A DNA stretch of 64,000 nt from positions 31,026 through 95,025 of the forward strand of contig JACCGJ010018795.1 in assembly GCA_013407085.1 (NCBI GenBank), given 5' to 3'. Each line of letters starts with the position of its first letter. Positions within the stretch are counted from its first letter, which is position 1. This stretch comes from Atriophallophorus winterbourni (taxonomy: Eukaryota; Platyhelminthes; Trematoda; Plagiorchiida; Microphallidae). This document shows, piece by piece, positions 23,201-36,400 of this stretch. The position numbers were made by a program, and so were the translations under genes. The notes below the pieces were generated by a model that was not told where the DNA came from, searched no databases, and saw nothing but the letters and a program-made list of their open reading frames with translations.

Positions 23201-25494
23201 CTATTACCGAATTTCTTTGTGAGGTCTTCATACCCGGAATTGTAGTACAGAAAATAAACCCATAAATGAAACAACGGACGTGATTGATTGATAATTTAAG
23301 TGCCTAATTAATTACAGCGTGACTCAAACGTAAAATAAATATTAGTATTTTATCTTTATTCAAATTAATTTTAAATTCCCTGTTAATTATTTCGTCGATT
23401 TGGACATCTATTTAGCGTTTATATCCGAATTATTCTTCATTTTCGGCAAAAAGCAATTCTTCACTTTTCAATTAGCTAGCAAACGACTTCGTGACCGAAA
23501 TAAAATGGTCAATCAGCTGTATCAAATTTTTATTGTCGAAACAATAAATATTATCGGAAATTATGAAGAGCTTTGAATACGCGTTGCGGCCTAGATAGTG
23601 TACGCACGTCTCTAAGCTACTCGCAAGATCAACCTAATCTAGACTTCGGCTGTGAAAAATATATGTACGTTGAACAGTCTTATGGAACACATCTACCATT
23701 TGATGAAGTGTGCACTCAATGAGTAAAATTTCAATCTAAAAATACATAGATTGCTTGCCTGACAATCATTGAACCGTAATCTCGCGATTGGCACCATTGT
23801 CAATGGCTGGAACACAAGTAAGATTGAAACCGGTTACATGAAAGTCTACCAGAATTTACGGTTTATAATTTGTTCTTCCCCGGTCATAAGATATTGCTGA
23901 GAAAATTACTTGAATGGCTGCATGAGATTCCTTCTGTCAAAAATAGGAAACTATCTAAGATCTTGAAACATGTTATTTCGCTGTCATTCTACTTTGTACA
24001 ACACAAGAACATCCTTACAAATGGGCCATAACAAACAACATCAGCCAGATATGCGGATAAATCGTGGACAGTTTTTCGACAACATGAAGCAACTTTGGTC
24101 TTAAATGTAAATATTCATTTGAGAAGCGTTTGTTCTGGATTCCGTTTTTAAATATGTTTGTCTACTCTTTTGCTGCCAATGTTAAATTTGATTTTCAAAT
24201 ATGCCTATTACCTACGTGACATGAAAACCATACAAAATTACATCCTGGTCCAGGGAATATGCGTTTAGTTGAGTCATCAAAAATTGGATCGTTGTTTGAA
24301 ATAAACAGTGTGCAGTTCCGCTTAGCACGATCTTAAAAATGTACCGGGGTTTACGTAAAACTTACCCGATTCTGAGCTTCACAAATTTTGATAACGCATG
24401 TTGACCTCTGATTCTTGGTATTATAAAGTACTTAGGCTGTGCGCCTACGGTTTTCATCTTTGTTCTATTGACATCCGGCTAAACACATTTCTTAGTTTAC
24501 CTGCATTGTTTCCCAAATTTTTAAAAATGTCCTTCATTTTTAAAACGATGTATTAATATTATTTGACATAATTGTTGTTTTTTCCCGTGAGCATATCACA
24601 GAAACTATGTTCAATTAGCCATTTTCTATTTGTGATGTGAGATATTCGTATTATTTTTAGTGATACTTCTTATTTACTGTAAAGCAATGTACTTAAATGA
24701 CAACCTTTATTAGAGCCGTAGTCTAACCTTATTATATTTCTGTTTTAACCCTGTCTATCGAAGATCGGACATCTTTTTCGCTTCAAAATACGTGTCAAAA
24801 CCAGTTTGTTTTCAAACCATCAAGCTAAATGTAACACACCAAGTATAATAATATTTTCTGTTTTAATTTGTCATTTACTACATTTTGATATAAAACCCGT
24901 AACGTTAGACATTGAACTTCAAATAATGTTGAATGAACCCAACTTAGATATATTCAAATCAAACTTGGACAACTTCATGTCGACCAATCCAAACATTGAA
25001 CCTATATATTCTGCAACATAAAAGCTTTCAAACCATGCATCGAAGTAAACTATACATTTTTACTCCAGCGAACCGGTTGAAAACAATTTCTGCTCTGATA
25101 TTTTTACCTGATTCCGAAACTGATCAGTAAGCAAACAAATCCCGTTTTTATTACGTATGCTATTCGTAATTCCCATATTATTCTGTGGTTTTTGTAAAGG
25201 TATCTGCTTTTTAGACCATTAAATTGAATTGAATTGATTTGAATTAAACCCCATTGTTGTATTTAAAAAAAAACAATAAATAACTCCCGGCAACTCATAT
25301 AACCGTTTAAAATTTGCTTTGATATACAAGCGTATAACATCACAAATGGTTACCAAAAAGTCCGACTCAGACGGAAACAGATCTATTACAGCGCCAAAAT
25401 TATTGGAAATATTTAGACGATTGGCGGTATTTCCATACTATTGGCTCGATCTTCGTTCATCTGACACCAGAATTATTTACTTTTCCAGTGTGAA
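20266..25494. other. Long stretch without a supported gene
   Basis: Only a LINE scrap is recognised: at 22605-22650, TAGGCCTCTGTCGATCGATT resembles the family 1 3' terminus on the minus strand. Open frames at 20618-20905 (-), 21724-22014 (+), 22292-22603 (-) and 24806-25021 (+) have no motif or splice structure I can defend. Exons of the upstream part of the zinc-finger gene could hide here but were not found. Confidence 0.35.
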
Positions 25495-25690
25495 AATGAC
25501 GCTTAACCAGTGCCTCCAATATGAGCGTTTAATCGAAAGTACTTCTTTGATTCAAAGAGCTTTCATATATGGTTTGTGAACATCTTGAACCACTATTGGG
25601 GCCGGCACAAAATTAGACTGCTTGATTTCAACTCTCCATAGAGTACAGATATTGAAACGCGACTGTTTTCATTCTATAAACCTGATTCAG
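25495..25690 (-). mobile_element. Family 1 LINE, small C-terminal scrap
   Basis: CAGTGCCTCCAATATGAGCG at 25508 and the following AAAGAGCTTTCATAT closely follow the 15595-15670 part of a family 1 tail. The surrounding frame is lost. Confidence 0.55.
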
Positions 25691-28600
25691 TAAACGCCAG
25701 CGGTGCTTTTGTAGTAGGGTTAACATACTCTTTAGTCTGAATTTAGCAAGCAATTTTGTGTTTGTTATTCTGACCAAATAAAACATATGCTCAGGATTGG
25801 GCGGATGATCGGTTAATGAAATCATTCATATTTTGTTCATGTGAGGAATACAGTAAACAGGTTTCCGGAGATGATCACTAGACAAAAACGTTTTCTAGTA
25901 CATGACGATTCCCAAGGATATTTATTATAGGATTTCTGTATTAGGAGATTAGACTTATGCTCACCTATCGGGAGAGAAGAAACAAGATTCAATGGGATAG
26001 CTCGGCTGATTAGATGTTAATTTATACTAATTTATCGGTAGAATAGATGTAGGTCATATCGAATATTACCCTGCACAAAAAATCGCGTTCAAGCCAATTC
26101 TAAACACTCTTTGCACTCACCTTAAGTCACGAAATCAGCCAGCCAGCCAGTTCATTTAATTTTTATAACATCCTCTCGACCGGTGTAAACATTCATAAGG
26201 TATTCAATCTTGGGTCGTATATTTCATTGTTACGTGCATTTGTTTTTTTCAGAAATTTTGGATACAAGGACAGATATAGGACAAAATCTACTGCTGCACT
26301 AAATAAACTAGGTGTACACCACATAGTGCTGCTGCTTCTGGCAAGCATTCATATTGTACAGGTTTCAAAAGCACAAGCGAAAAGTCCCAATGATGAGAAC
26401 TCGGCTGATGTGCAGATCATCACCATCCGAGAGCACTGAAGAAAGCACTCTGAAACAAGCAAGCATTTGATTATGAAGGAAATTCATGAGAACGTAAGAA
26501 GCGACATTACCTTTTGGAAGTAGGTGCAGATGGACAAGGTCAGGCGATGTTATACGATATGCAGTCTTCGAGTTCTGCCAAACGAGTGGAACGTGGTAAT
26601 AACGTGAAATGAACCCATATATAAGAAATTGACTGACAAGTCATATCAAATTGACAACCTACACAGAAAGATTGAGGACAGCTTTATGGAAACAGATTGA
26701 CCCGTATAATATAGACGTTTTATTCAATTCTGTCTCACGACACTTCGATGAATTGGTATTGTCTTGTGTTGTGGGTGAACGCGATTAGCGTTGAAAAAGT
26801 TGACGCAATCGTGACGCAATCGATGTGTGTGAAACGTTGGGCTTGACGTGGTTAACGTTCTGTCGAGTTTCCTCGAAGCCTATTCAAACAACCCGCTTGA
26901 CGTTAGCAGAGAAAACGTAATTTGGACCTAATTAACTTGAGTCAGTCAAAATCCCAAAATATTTACCGTATTAATAAATGAAACACTCACAATTCAACAA
27001 TTGATTTTCTATTGACTGTCTATTCACGCTCCCATACATGGAATTTTGGTCGCAGAGTTTGAACTATCTACGCGCTCTCTCCCGTTCATCTATAAAACGG
27101 ATTCGAATGTTGTTTGTAATTTTGTGAGCTTTTTGAATAGGACGAAAAGCCTATCGCACGCACCAGAATCGTTGAGAACTGCTGTGCATATCTTCCGGAT
27201 AATTCAAAACATATTCCATTCTTAGTAACTACAGTTGTCTGAAATTTTTATTGCTTGATAAATGATTGCCCTGTCAGCAGTTTTATAGTGGTTAACACAT
27301 AGAATCATCCTTCTTAGCGTATAAAAACATTTCAGGCATACAAAACCATTCTGCGAAAACTGTCTTGGTGGGTATATGCCAAATAAGTTTCGAGAACTTC
27401 ATAACTTGAATCAAAATTTTGTCGCTGGCGCATCTATCCAATGTGTTCGGACTTACCGACATTTCGACGAATTAGCACGAGAATACACGAATGATACTCC
27501 CACCGATCAGCTTCCACAGACAAGTCTGATGGGACACGCCAATTGCGATGATTGATGAGAATAACATTCGTACAATCTCAGCTTGATCTAACAAAGCCAC
27601 TCGTTTTAGCTACCGTTTCCACACGATTCAATACTAGAATGACTGAACGTGCACAAGGTTGGCCTAATTTATTTGGGCGCGCTTTCTGGGTTGAATTTTG
27701 TGCGTAATTGCCACACAAGCGAATACACCTGGCATACGTTTGTCCGAGTTGAGCACAGACGATATACATATCGTTTGACAATGTTTGAAAGTTGATGACG
27801 GAGCGCAGTTCATTGGATCGATTGATCAATATTTTGGAGTAGATTTGTCATGGTGACGATCGATTAGTTGACAATTTTGCGGTTAGAACATTGAGCCTTA
27901 ATTTTATCATGATTTCTTTGGCGAATGAGAAATTAATAAATATCCAAATAAGTGCAGGTTAATTAAACTTTATCTCATTTAGGCGGTCTGTATATAGTTG
28001 AATGCCATCGATACTACACAATCAATTAAACGGATGAAATGATTTCGAGGTGAATATTGGCTTTAAATGTAGTACTTGACCTTCAGGAAAAGTGCATACA
28101 AAAATTAGGAAATGATTTCCTTTTCTTTCACTGATATATTCTATGTTGAAATTGCATATGAAAGGACACAATTAGAACATCTAGAACATCTAGAAATACA
28201 CATTTCAATAAACCAGGTAAAAACACAAATCTGTGAATAATGATTCAAGCTAATAGTTATTTGAAAAATATGCTTACAAGGCACACAGATTAGAACTGAA
28301 GCCATACTTTATCAACACTAACCGCAGCATCGTAAGGCGCAGAAAACCATTGATGCTTTCAAATTTCTCATTGAGTATGAAACGTTACGCGATTTATCGT
28401 TGCAAACGCCAAACTGATACGAAAATCTCTCCTCAAAACAACATCACCCATGCGCCAACAACATGTATATTACAAGGAAGACCGAAATATACTAATCTGA
28501 GCATTTTTAAAATCTAATATATGATTTCTGTTTCACAAACCAAATCAATATTTCGAAGTAAAATTCTACTAAAATTCCCCAAACCCAGTGGATGCAAGTA

Positions 28601-29094
28601 AAACGATTGAAATGACCTGCAATTTCTCCAAACTAAAAACTATTCAAAAGCCACTTGATTAAAAATGGCTGTTAAAGACGTGTCATCGGATTTTTTTTCA
28701 ACGTTTTGCGTTTTATCTATTTTCTCGTATCGAAAATTTGAAATAAATGTGTTGCATTTTATGGTATCACACAAATAGGTGAGTCCCACTAGTTTCGTTG
28801 CTTCGCCCATACACTGCAAGTAATATAAATAAATGATTTACTGCTATTTGTAAGGTTTAGGCGCTTTTTGTCGTTGACGCTGTAAAACAAATGATAAATA
28901 TACTCTATGAATGTATGCTTATTTTACCAAGAGGATTGAATAAGATGCATCAATATTTCGTTAAGAACAACCTGCCATTAAATTTTGTCTACGTAAAATG
29001 AAAACAGTGAAGACGGCATTAAAAGTGTGAAAACTTTCAGCCGCTATTGAACGATTTGCAATTTACTAACGTCGGTCAATCGAATCCGAAATGG
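25691..29094. other. Mostly unrecognised; one short ORF and one dispersed repeat
   Basis: An open frame at 26227-26439 (+) follows a good acceptor (TTTGTTTTTTTCAG at about 26254) and contains a hydrophobic run (HIVLLLLASIHIVQV). It could be a terminal exon but is not recognised. At 26755-26850 a segment with GTTGTGGGTGAACGCGATT and repeated GACGCAATCG matches 29485-29600. A frame at 27829-27578 (-) is not recognised. Nothing else is supported. Confidence 0.35.
26755..26850 (+). repeat. Dispersed repeat shared with 29485-29600
   Basis: CTTGTGTTGTGGGTGAACGC, then TGACGCAATCG twice and ATGTGTGTGAAAC. The same elements in the same order occur at 29485-29600. The identity is unknown; part of an LTR or a non-autonomous element is possible. 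Confidence 0.45.
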
Positions 29095-29098
29095 TTAA

Positions 29099-29320
29099 CC
29101 CTTTGTCTACGGTAATTGGATATACGTATTTTAGGATATTTTTGTGTTATTCTGCTAAATTATGGCATAAATAAAACACATGATTAATTTTTATGAATCA
29201 GGTACCAGTCGCCGCCTGGCAAGTGCACTCCGATGGTGACTGAAGGTACCGACGGAAGCTACTGAACAATCGACTGCTTGTTCAAGGTGGTAACTAGAGT
29301 TACCATCAGTAGACAAAGGG
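29099..29320. mobile_element. piggyBac-like MITE flanked by TTAA
   Basis: TTAA at 29095-29098 is followed by CCCTTTGTCTAC, and the exact reverse complement GTAGACAAAGGG precedes TTAA at 29321-29324. A 222-bp unit with 12-bp perfect terminal inverted repeats starting CCCTTTG and a TTAA target duplication is the signature of piggyBac-superfamily non-autonomous elements. The inverted similarity extends to GGTAA on both sides after a short gap. The interior has no coding potential. Confidence 0.75.
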
Positions 29321-29484
29321 TTAAAATGAACCGGTCGGTACGAATTCGACTCACACATTTGACCGAAGTGCCAAACGGTACAGCAGGTTTAGTATCGTGT
29401 TGTGGTAACGAGAGTTGCCCATGTAAGATAGGCGTCTGTTTACTTCTTTGCCATGTGCTTAGTAAACGCTTCGACTAGTAGGCG

Positions 29485-29600
29485 ATCCCTTGTGTTGTGG
29501 GATTCGCGATGGGTGAACGTGATTCGCGATGGACAGATTGACCTGTGTGATGAATCGTGACGTAATCGATAAGTGTGTGGGAAACTCGGAAACACATCAT
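29485..29600 (+). repeat. Dispersed repeat shared with 26755-26850
   Basis: CCTTGTGTTGTGGGATTCGC, a duplicated GATTCGCGATGG, then ATCGTGACGTAATCGAT and GTGTGTGGGAAAC. It is a longer version of the 26.76-kb copy with an internal duplication. Confidence 0.45.
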
Positions 29601-29834
29601 AAATTTTTGGTACCATTTTTAATCGAAATTTGAACATTTTGTGTCGACTAAATCTGTGTCTCATCTATTTACCGATAATCCTCAATGTGTATCCTAGGTG
29701 CACACCTTAATTTCCGACAGATTTAATGAAGAAAAATGTGTCACCAACATTGCTTGACCCTATTACATAATAACATTTTTCATATGATTTGCCTGCATTA
29801 AAATTTGTAACTACCTTTCAAAATTGATTCCAAG

Positions 29835-32800
29835 GTTGTTACGGCCGGGGAGGGTTTGGGGATAAGCTCCCAATTCCAAAAAAATAATCTAATGACGCGC
29901 ATCTCATATAGCTTCTGACAACCAAGTCCAGCTGCTGACATGCACGGGTTGTCCTGCGTGCCCCGACGGAAGTGCTTCTACTGATAGGAGAAAGGGCAAG
30001 GGTGGCTTACTGGTGCCTCAAAACCAGCATGCTTTGGGTAGGTGGGCCTCGTACCTTCGTGGAGATGGTTCTAGGGGAAGGGGAACCCTTATTTCAAACA
30101 TCCAATGTATTGTGTATACATCTAATCACTGACATGCTAAAACAAAGAGATTGCACTTTTTTAAATGGGTTGGCATGGGTTCTGATGGACCTCGACTGCA
30201 TGGATTTACTGTGCAAAACAGCCTGCTAAAAGCAGCAGAACCGAGAAGCAGCAGGAGCGAACGGATTTGGACTCTAAATCTCATGTTCTTTACTGGTACT
30301 ATTACGCTGTTCAACGTTTATGCACCGACTGTCTTTGCGACGACTTCTGAGGTATAGCCTTTTTACCATAACCTTACAACAGTCCTCAAAACGTGCCACT
30401 AATAACGGTGTACTGGTATAAGGTGATTTTAATGCGAGATTTGGTGCAGTTAACGAAAGTTTGCAAAATTCTATCGGAACGTACCGGGTAGGTCAAACTA
30501 ATGAAAATGGACAACGCCTTTAAGAAATGTGCACACAGTAACACTTCCTTTCAAACAAAACTACAGCATATAGTCTCTTTGAAACACCCGAGCTCTAAGC
30601 ATTGGCATCAGCTTGATCTTCCTCGTGTTAGGCGCACTAATATAGAAAGCGTACTTCTCACCAGATCATATCACAATGCAGACGTTGACTCTGATCATTC
30701 GCTGGTATATGCGCAACTGAATCTTCCCCAGTCGAGATTTCACTGTATCAAATTGTTTACTGAAACAAGGATAGGTGCTACGTGCGAAACTAATGTAGCT
30801 GCACGATTTGCAAAAGTTCAAGATAACCCAACTCGAATCGGCTTTAGAAAACTAGGAATCTCTAAAATGCAGCATATGCCGAGTCACACTTTCCACTTAC
30901 GGTCCGAAGAAAGCTCGAACGAGCGATTGGTTAGAAGCAAACGCTTCTGAGATGATTGCTGTTTTGGACAAGAAACGATCAGCATTCTTGAAGTTCAAAC
31001 GTATCCAAACAGATGAATACTTACGAATTCTAAGAGAAGCTAGAAATAAGGTCCAACAGACTGCAAGACGATATGTATTGATTTTTGAAATGAAATTAGC
31101 TTCAGTATCCAAAATGCTGCAGACACTGGAAATTTTCGCAGTTTGTATGATGGGATCAAGAGAGCCATCGGACCAAACAAACTTAAAACGGCTCTCATTA
31201 AGTCTTTATCTGGTAAGCCGATTGTCGACAAAACTCAACAGATGCAAAGATGGGTAGAGCACTTCTCCTCTCTCTGCTCTAGGGACAGTACGGATTTACC
31301 GCATGTACTTGAAAATGTCGAGCGATTGCCGACTATTGAATATATTGATACTCCACCTACTCTTGATGATCTCAATGAGGCCATCGAGCGCTTAGCGAAT
31401 GGAGAGGACCCTGGTGACGACGGAATTCCATCTGAGCTCATCAAATGCTGTAGAGCAGCATTATTACAACTTCTTCACCATTTGCTTCTTCAGTGCGGCA
31501 GGAGGAGTGTGTCCCACAAGAGATGCGAGAGACAGCTCATCACGATATTTAAGTATAAAGAAGATAGAGGCGACTGCAACAAGTACAGAAAAATCTCCGT
31601 TGTGAAATTTGTTGGCAATTTGTTTGATAAAGTCTTACAGATCCGGCTACATATTTTGGCTTACAGGGTCAACTATGAATCACAATGTGGCTTCCGCAGC
31701 GAAAGATAAACCGTTGAAATCATTTTCTCCTCGAGACAACTTCAAGAAAAGTGACGCGAACAGCATATGCCACTATACGAGGTTTTTAATGATTCAACGA
31801 AGGCATTCGACTACGTCAGCAAAGAGGGTCTTCTTAAAATGCTTGATTTGATAGGCTACCCAAAGGCTGCTCAAACTCGTTATTTCTTTCCACTCAGACA
31901 CGAAGGGCTCAGTCGATTTTAATTATTTCAGCTCAGAAGCCTTTGAAATTCGCCGAGGTGTCAAACAATGATGTGTTCTTCCTCCCACCCTGATCAGCAT
32001 TCACTTCGCTCTACTTGTAAATCACGCTTTTAGAATGAAATCAGAAGGCATTGCCTAACGCAAGCAAACAGATGGCAGGGTTTTCAACCTGAATCGATTA
32101 AGAGCACAAACCATGGCATGGAATGTGCTAATCTGTAACCTGCTGTTTGCCGACGATGTAGCCTTTATTGCTCACTCATAAGTGAACCTCCAGTCGCTAA
32201 TGGAATGTTTTTTGTCGGCATGCAAAGACTTTAGGCTAACAGACAGCATGAGCAAGACCAAGGTCCTTGGTCAAGGGATTTTATCGCCTCCTATCATCAC
32301 TGTTAAACACTATCACCTTGAACCAGTACATCATTTCACATAACGTGGTTCAACCATTGCGGATAACCTCTCGCTAGACATGCACATTGATAATTGGATA
32401 AGCAGAGCAGCTGCCATTTTGTGTCGATTGAACTCTTGTGTCAGGGATTACAGTAAGATAACTTTAAAGACAAAGATAATGGTATGAAGCGCGTGCGTAC
32501 TAAATGCTTTAGTGTACGGCAGGGAAACCTGGACCACATACGGAAGCTGAATCCTTTCCATCTACAAAGCATCCGTCGTATCTTGAACATATCGTGAATG
32601 CACAAAGTGACTACTGATCAATCGTTTTCAACAGCTGATCTACAGAACATGTTCACCCTAATACGACAGCACCGCTTGCGGTGACTTAACCACGTCTACT
32701 GAATGGAAAATGGCTGTATTCCGAAATATCTACTTTATGGTGAGTTGCAATCAGAAAGTTGACCATTTGGCAGACCGCACTAGTGGTACAAATTCGTTTT

Positions 32801-33125
32801 CAAAAGAGATATGAAAGCTCTTGGCATTGACCACATGAGCTGAGAAGAACGTGCACTTGACCGTTCATATTGGGGCCATTGTGTAAAGCGTCGTCTGCAA
32901 GCTGGGGAGTAGCAGATACAGCGCTTGGCTGCTGAATGCATATCACGCCGCCGGCGTGTAACTGACGCCCAACGACCGATTTTTGTCTATCCATGCATCT
33001 TCTGCTGGAGACATTGTTACTCCCGATTCAGATGTTTAGTCATTCGAAAAGCTGTGGAACATGAAAATCCATACGATTGTGATGTATATATATGGTCGAC
33101 ATCGATCGAAAAATGCTAACAACAT
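29835..33125 (+). mobile_element. Family 1 LINE (APE-RT with C-terminal zinc finger), near full length
   Basis: The most complete copy. The 5' leader (29835-30130) matches the minus copy ending at 8765. The endonuclease covers 30150-30730 (NSLLKAAEPRSSRS, KHWHQLDLPRVRRTNIESVL, SYHNADVDSDHSLVYAQL, including the SDH catalytic motif). The RT covers 31143-32400 with LNEAIERLANGEDPG, SQCGF, the active site LLFADDVAFIAHS near 32145, and LSLDMHI. The C-terminal part has CVRRILNIS-like and RYKFVFKRDMKAL-like blocks up to the basic and zinc-finger region at 32900-33070. The 3' end is TGGTCGACATCGATCGAAAA near 33100. A few dozen stops and frameshifts remain, so it cannot encode an active protein. The layout is RTE-like; exact clade not tested. 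Confidence 0.88.
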
Positions 33126-33374
33126 TTCAAAATTCCTATTTGAGCAACCTATTATGTTGTTCAGGTCTTCGCCCTTTATTATAAATCTTGAATCTTCCAT
33201 TAGATAAGAGGCAGATACGTCTTGCATCTTTCTTTATTATGGTATTGCATTTTGCTAAATTCCAGCATTATTGCTGTGATATGTATAGTGCATCATACTT
33301 TAAATATATTAGTGAGGACTCTTCCACATAATAATTGCAAGGTTTTCCTTTATTGTCTCATCAAGGATATTGAA

Positions 33375-35110
33375 CACTTACTTACTATTTACTTACTACC
33401 GCCTTTGGTCCCGTCTGGGACATAGGCCCCCAACCTGCTCTCTTCAGGCATCATTATTTGGGCGAGTCTCTCCAGCTGTCCCCAAGTCTTGCTCGTCTGC
33501 TTGGCGTCTAAATGAAGTTCTCGGCGCCAGGTATTTCTGGTCGCCCTCTCTTCCTATCCCCCCCCCGAGGGTTCCGGGTGATGGATTGTCTATTGATGTT
33601 TAAAGCAGGTTTGCGGATGGTCTGGCCAAAATATCGCCAGCTCTTCTAAAGGATGTATTTGCCAACAGGCTGCTGCTTCGTTTGTCACCACAATTATTCT
33701 TTGCTGACTTTGTGGGGCTTGATGCAGGTGTTGATGGTTCCCTTGATTTTCTTCATGACGGTGACTCTGGTTCTCCAGGTCTCTGCTACATAGAGTATTA
33801 TTGGTCTTACAAAGTTCTTGAAGAGCCTGATATTGGTAGTAATGCTGATCTGGTTAGATCTCCGCATGTTTTTCAGCTGGGAAAAGGTTGTTTGTGCTTT
33901 AACTATGAGGGTTCTGACGTCTTTAGCAGTTCCTGTAAGATTATAGCATGCTGCCGAGATTAGTGAAACGTTCCACCTTTTCCAACGCCTCGACTTAGAC
34001 TGCGATGGGTGTCGTGTTGGATATGTTGTTTTCGAACGCCTTGCTTTTTTCCTTGTTTAAGTTTACGCCTAGTGTAGCTAAGTTATCACAACGATGGTAG
34101 TCTTTTCTTTTATCTGTTGTTTGGTGTGGTAGAGAAGAGCTAGATCATCGGCAAAGTCGAGGTCGTCCAATTGTTTCCAAAGTGGCCACTGAATTTCGTT
34201 CCGCTTCTGGTCTGTCGATATCTTCATAATCCAGTCTACGGACAGCAGGAACAGAAATGGGGGAGAAAGCTACCTTGCTTCACTCCGGTTCTTAATTCGA
34301 ATCATTCAGTGAGTTGTCTGCCATGTACTATTCTGCAGGTCATCCTTTCATATGACTTTCTGATGATGTTGGTGATGTTGTATCAGTAATCTCCAGATGG
34401 TCAGTCTATCGACGCTGTCAAACGCCTTCTCATAGTCGATGAATTTGACGAAGGGAAACGATTTCCACTCCAAGGTTCTTCTAGATTGATACGCAGGGTT
34501 GCGATCTCTCCTTCCGGAAACCGGCTTATTGGTCAAGAAGATGCGGATCAACAGCGTCTTTCATTCTGTTCAACAAGATGCAGTAGTTGGAACAGGAACT
34601 GATGTTGCATTTATTAGGGAGTTTGAAGAAGTAGCTATCTTTCCACTCAGCTGATACACATTCATCTTTCCAGATCTCTCAGAAGATTGGGTGTAGGAGC
34701 TTCACACTGTTCTCGACGTCCGCATTTAGTGCTTCTGCGGGATGCTATCGGGTCCTGTTCAGGTCCGTTTCGTTAATTGCTCAATGGCACTGCAGATCTC
34801 TTAATTAGTGAGTGCAGAGCACCTGATTAGCAGATCGCTTTCATCTGGCAGTATATCCGATGAGTTTGAACAAGCTGGTCTGTTTAGTAACTACTGAAGG
34901 CGCTCGATCCACCTATGTTTCTGTCTTTGCGTAGGCTATCGCTTCTTCATCTCTGTTCCTCACTGGTTTTTCGACTTGGAAATCTATCTTGAGAGTTTCT
35001 TGATAGTGGAATACAGGTCCTTGGTGTTGTTGTGATGCGCGGTTTTATCTGCTTCTATGGCCATTAATTCAAAGTATTACTGCTTATCTGCACTGACGCT
35101 CAGCTTGGCA
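33375..35110 (-). mobile_element. RTE-like LINE (family 3), RT and C-terminus, pseudogene
   Basis: On the minus strand from 35110: a pre-RT linker, then FVKFIDYEKAFDSVDRLTIW (34470-34410), a deletion, FLFLLSVDWIMKI and LDDLDFADDLALL with the intact FADD near 34150. The thumb region follows. The conserved end RGRPEIPGAENF...SWRDSPK near 33450-33550 is the usual C-terminus of this RTE lineage. Stops and frameshifts are frequent, and a run of nine C lies near 33560. Only 275 bp separate it from the 3' end of the family 1 copy. It is distinct from families 1 and 2. Confidence 0.8.
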
Positions 35111-35184
35111 ATTCCATTTACTTCATGGTTCACTGTATAAAATAAAATGGAAACCTCAAACTCGGATAACTTGATGGAAGGTCT

Positions 35185-36400
35185 TCAGTTTCGCGCGTGT
35201 ATTAGACGTTATCAACATGAGCCATTGATTCTAGCTCATATCATTGATCGTGTATGGATAAGGTTATAGCTAGCATTGAAAACAATTCACATCTTGTGCA
35301 CGTTACAATATGCGCAATGTGGATAAACAGAAATAATTTATTCTCATTCATTTATAAGCCTCTTAGTGAAAGTTCTTCAATAGACACGCTTTTATATATC
35401 ACTGGAAATCTGTCACGGTTGAAATTACATGGACCTAGGCGCTGTAATCTTCTACACCCGAAACAGTACGAAAATATTTGTCGATTTTGCTGCCAATCCA
35501 CGAACTGTGTGTAACCCTTTTTGTAGTACCCTTTTTCAGAACATTGTGAGCTCTCTGTATATAGCGACCAATAATCCAAATATTTGAATAAAAACTGCAA
35601 AGGAATGTCACTTACGAGTCGTGCTTTCGATATACTTTCGTTACATATTAATTCGTATCATAATTCTGTAAGGTAGTATTGTTCGCTTTCAAATGTAAAT
35701 ACTTGAAACTACAAATCCATAGTAGTTTGCAAAGATCAACATTGTTTTCTATTAAATAATGCTATAAAATTCATGATAAGTTGATGTATGCTGTCTTATT
35801 CGCAAGAATCTAGTAGTACTTCGAGGTTCAATTTAAACTTAAGTATGATTTTCGAAAAAATAATTATTCAAATAATAACTAATTACAAAATTTCCGATTA
35901 CAAAGAGATGGTTACAATCTAAAGTAATTGGACTCCGTTTGTATTGTTATGCTATCATTTCCGATCCAAAAGTAGCCCGCTGACTACATTCAGCAAGCCG
36001 TGTTCAAGCACATGCAGATCATTGAACCACTCATTTCAAAACATTTGCGCATTGTACCATTGAAGAGAATGTAACTTTTCGCAATTTATGCACTGATCAA
36101 ATTTATTAACAATATATTGGTTTGTAGTAATCCATATCCACCTATTACAAATGACAAACGGCATTAACCATCTTGAGTTTTTAATTTAAATGTCAGAATT
36201 TTTCTAAGACTGAAATTCCGTGAAGAATATCTGTTTGAATGTGTGTTGCGTAAAATCGCACATTTTCGTCCGTTTCATCAAAAATTATATGCCGATACAA
36301 TATTCAATTTTGTACTATTAAGGGTATATTGTTGGTGATAAAACAGCTTCTAAATATTGTACAAATTATTTTGCGAAATTTAAGAAAAACTCTTATGACG
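35185..36400. repeat. Duplicated segment R (partner pieces at 49.36-50.45 and 52.73-52.85 kb)
   Basis: 35505-36400 matches 49358-50222 in inverted orientation with moderate divergence. 35255-35500 matches 50225-50445 in direct orientation. 35185-35310 matches 52725-52850 in inverted orientation. No coding content is recognised. One partner must have undergone an internal inversion and a displacement. Confidence 0.7.

Noticed and set aside
25215..25275. GAATT-rich run and poly(A) as a retrogene tail
   Set aside because: No retrocopied coding sequence precedes it; it looks like a simple AT-rich low-complexity tract.
26227..26439. Short open frame with a hydrophobic segment as a membrane protein gene
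   Set aside because: No recognisable family and no second exon; kept only as a remark in the spacer entry.
33540..33600. Host gene on the plus strand at 33370-33963
   Set aside because: The plus-strand frames are the complement of a family 3 LINE RT and C-terminus on the minus strand.
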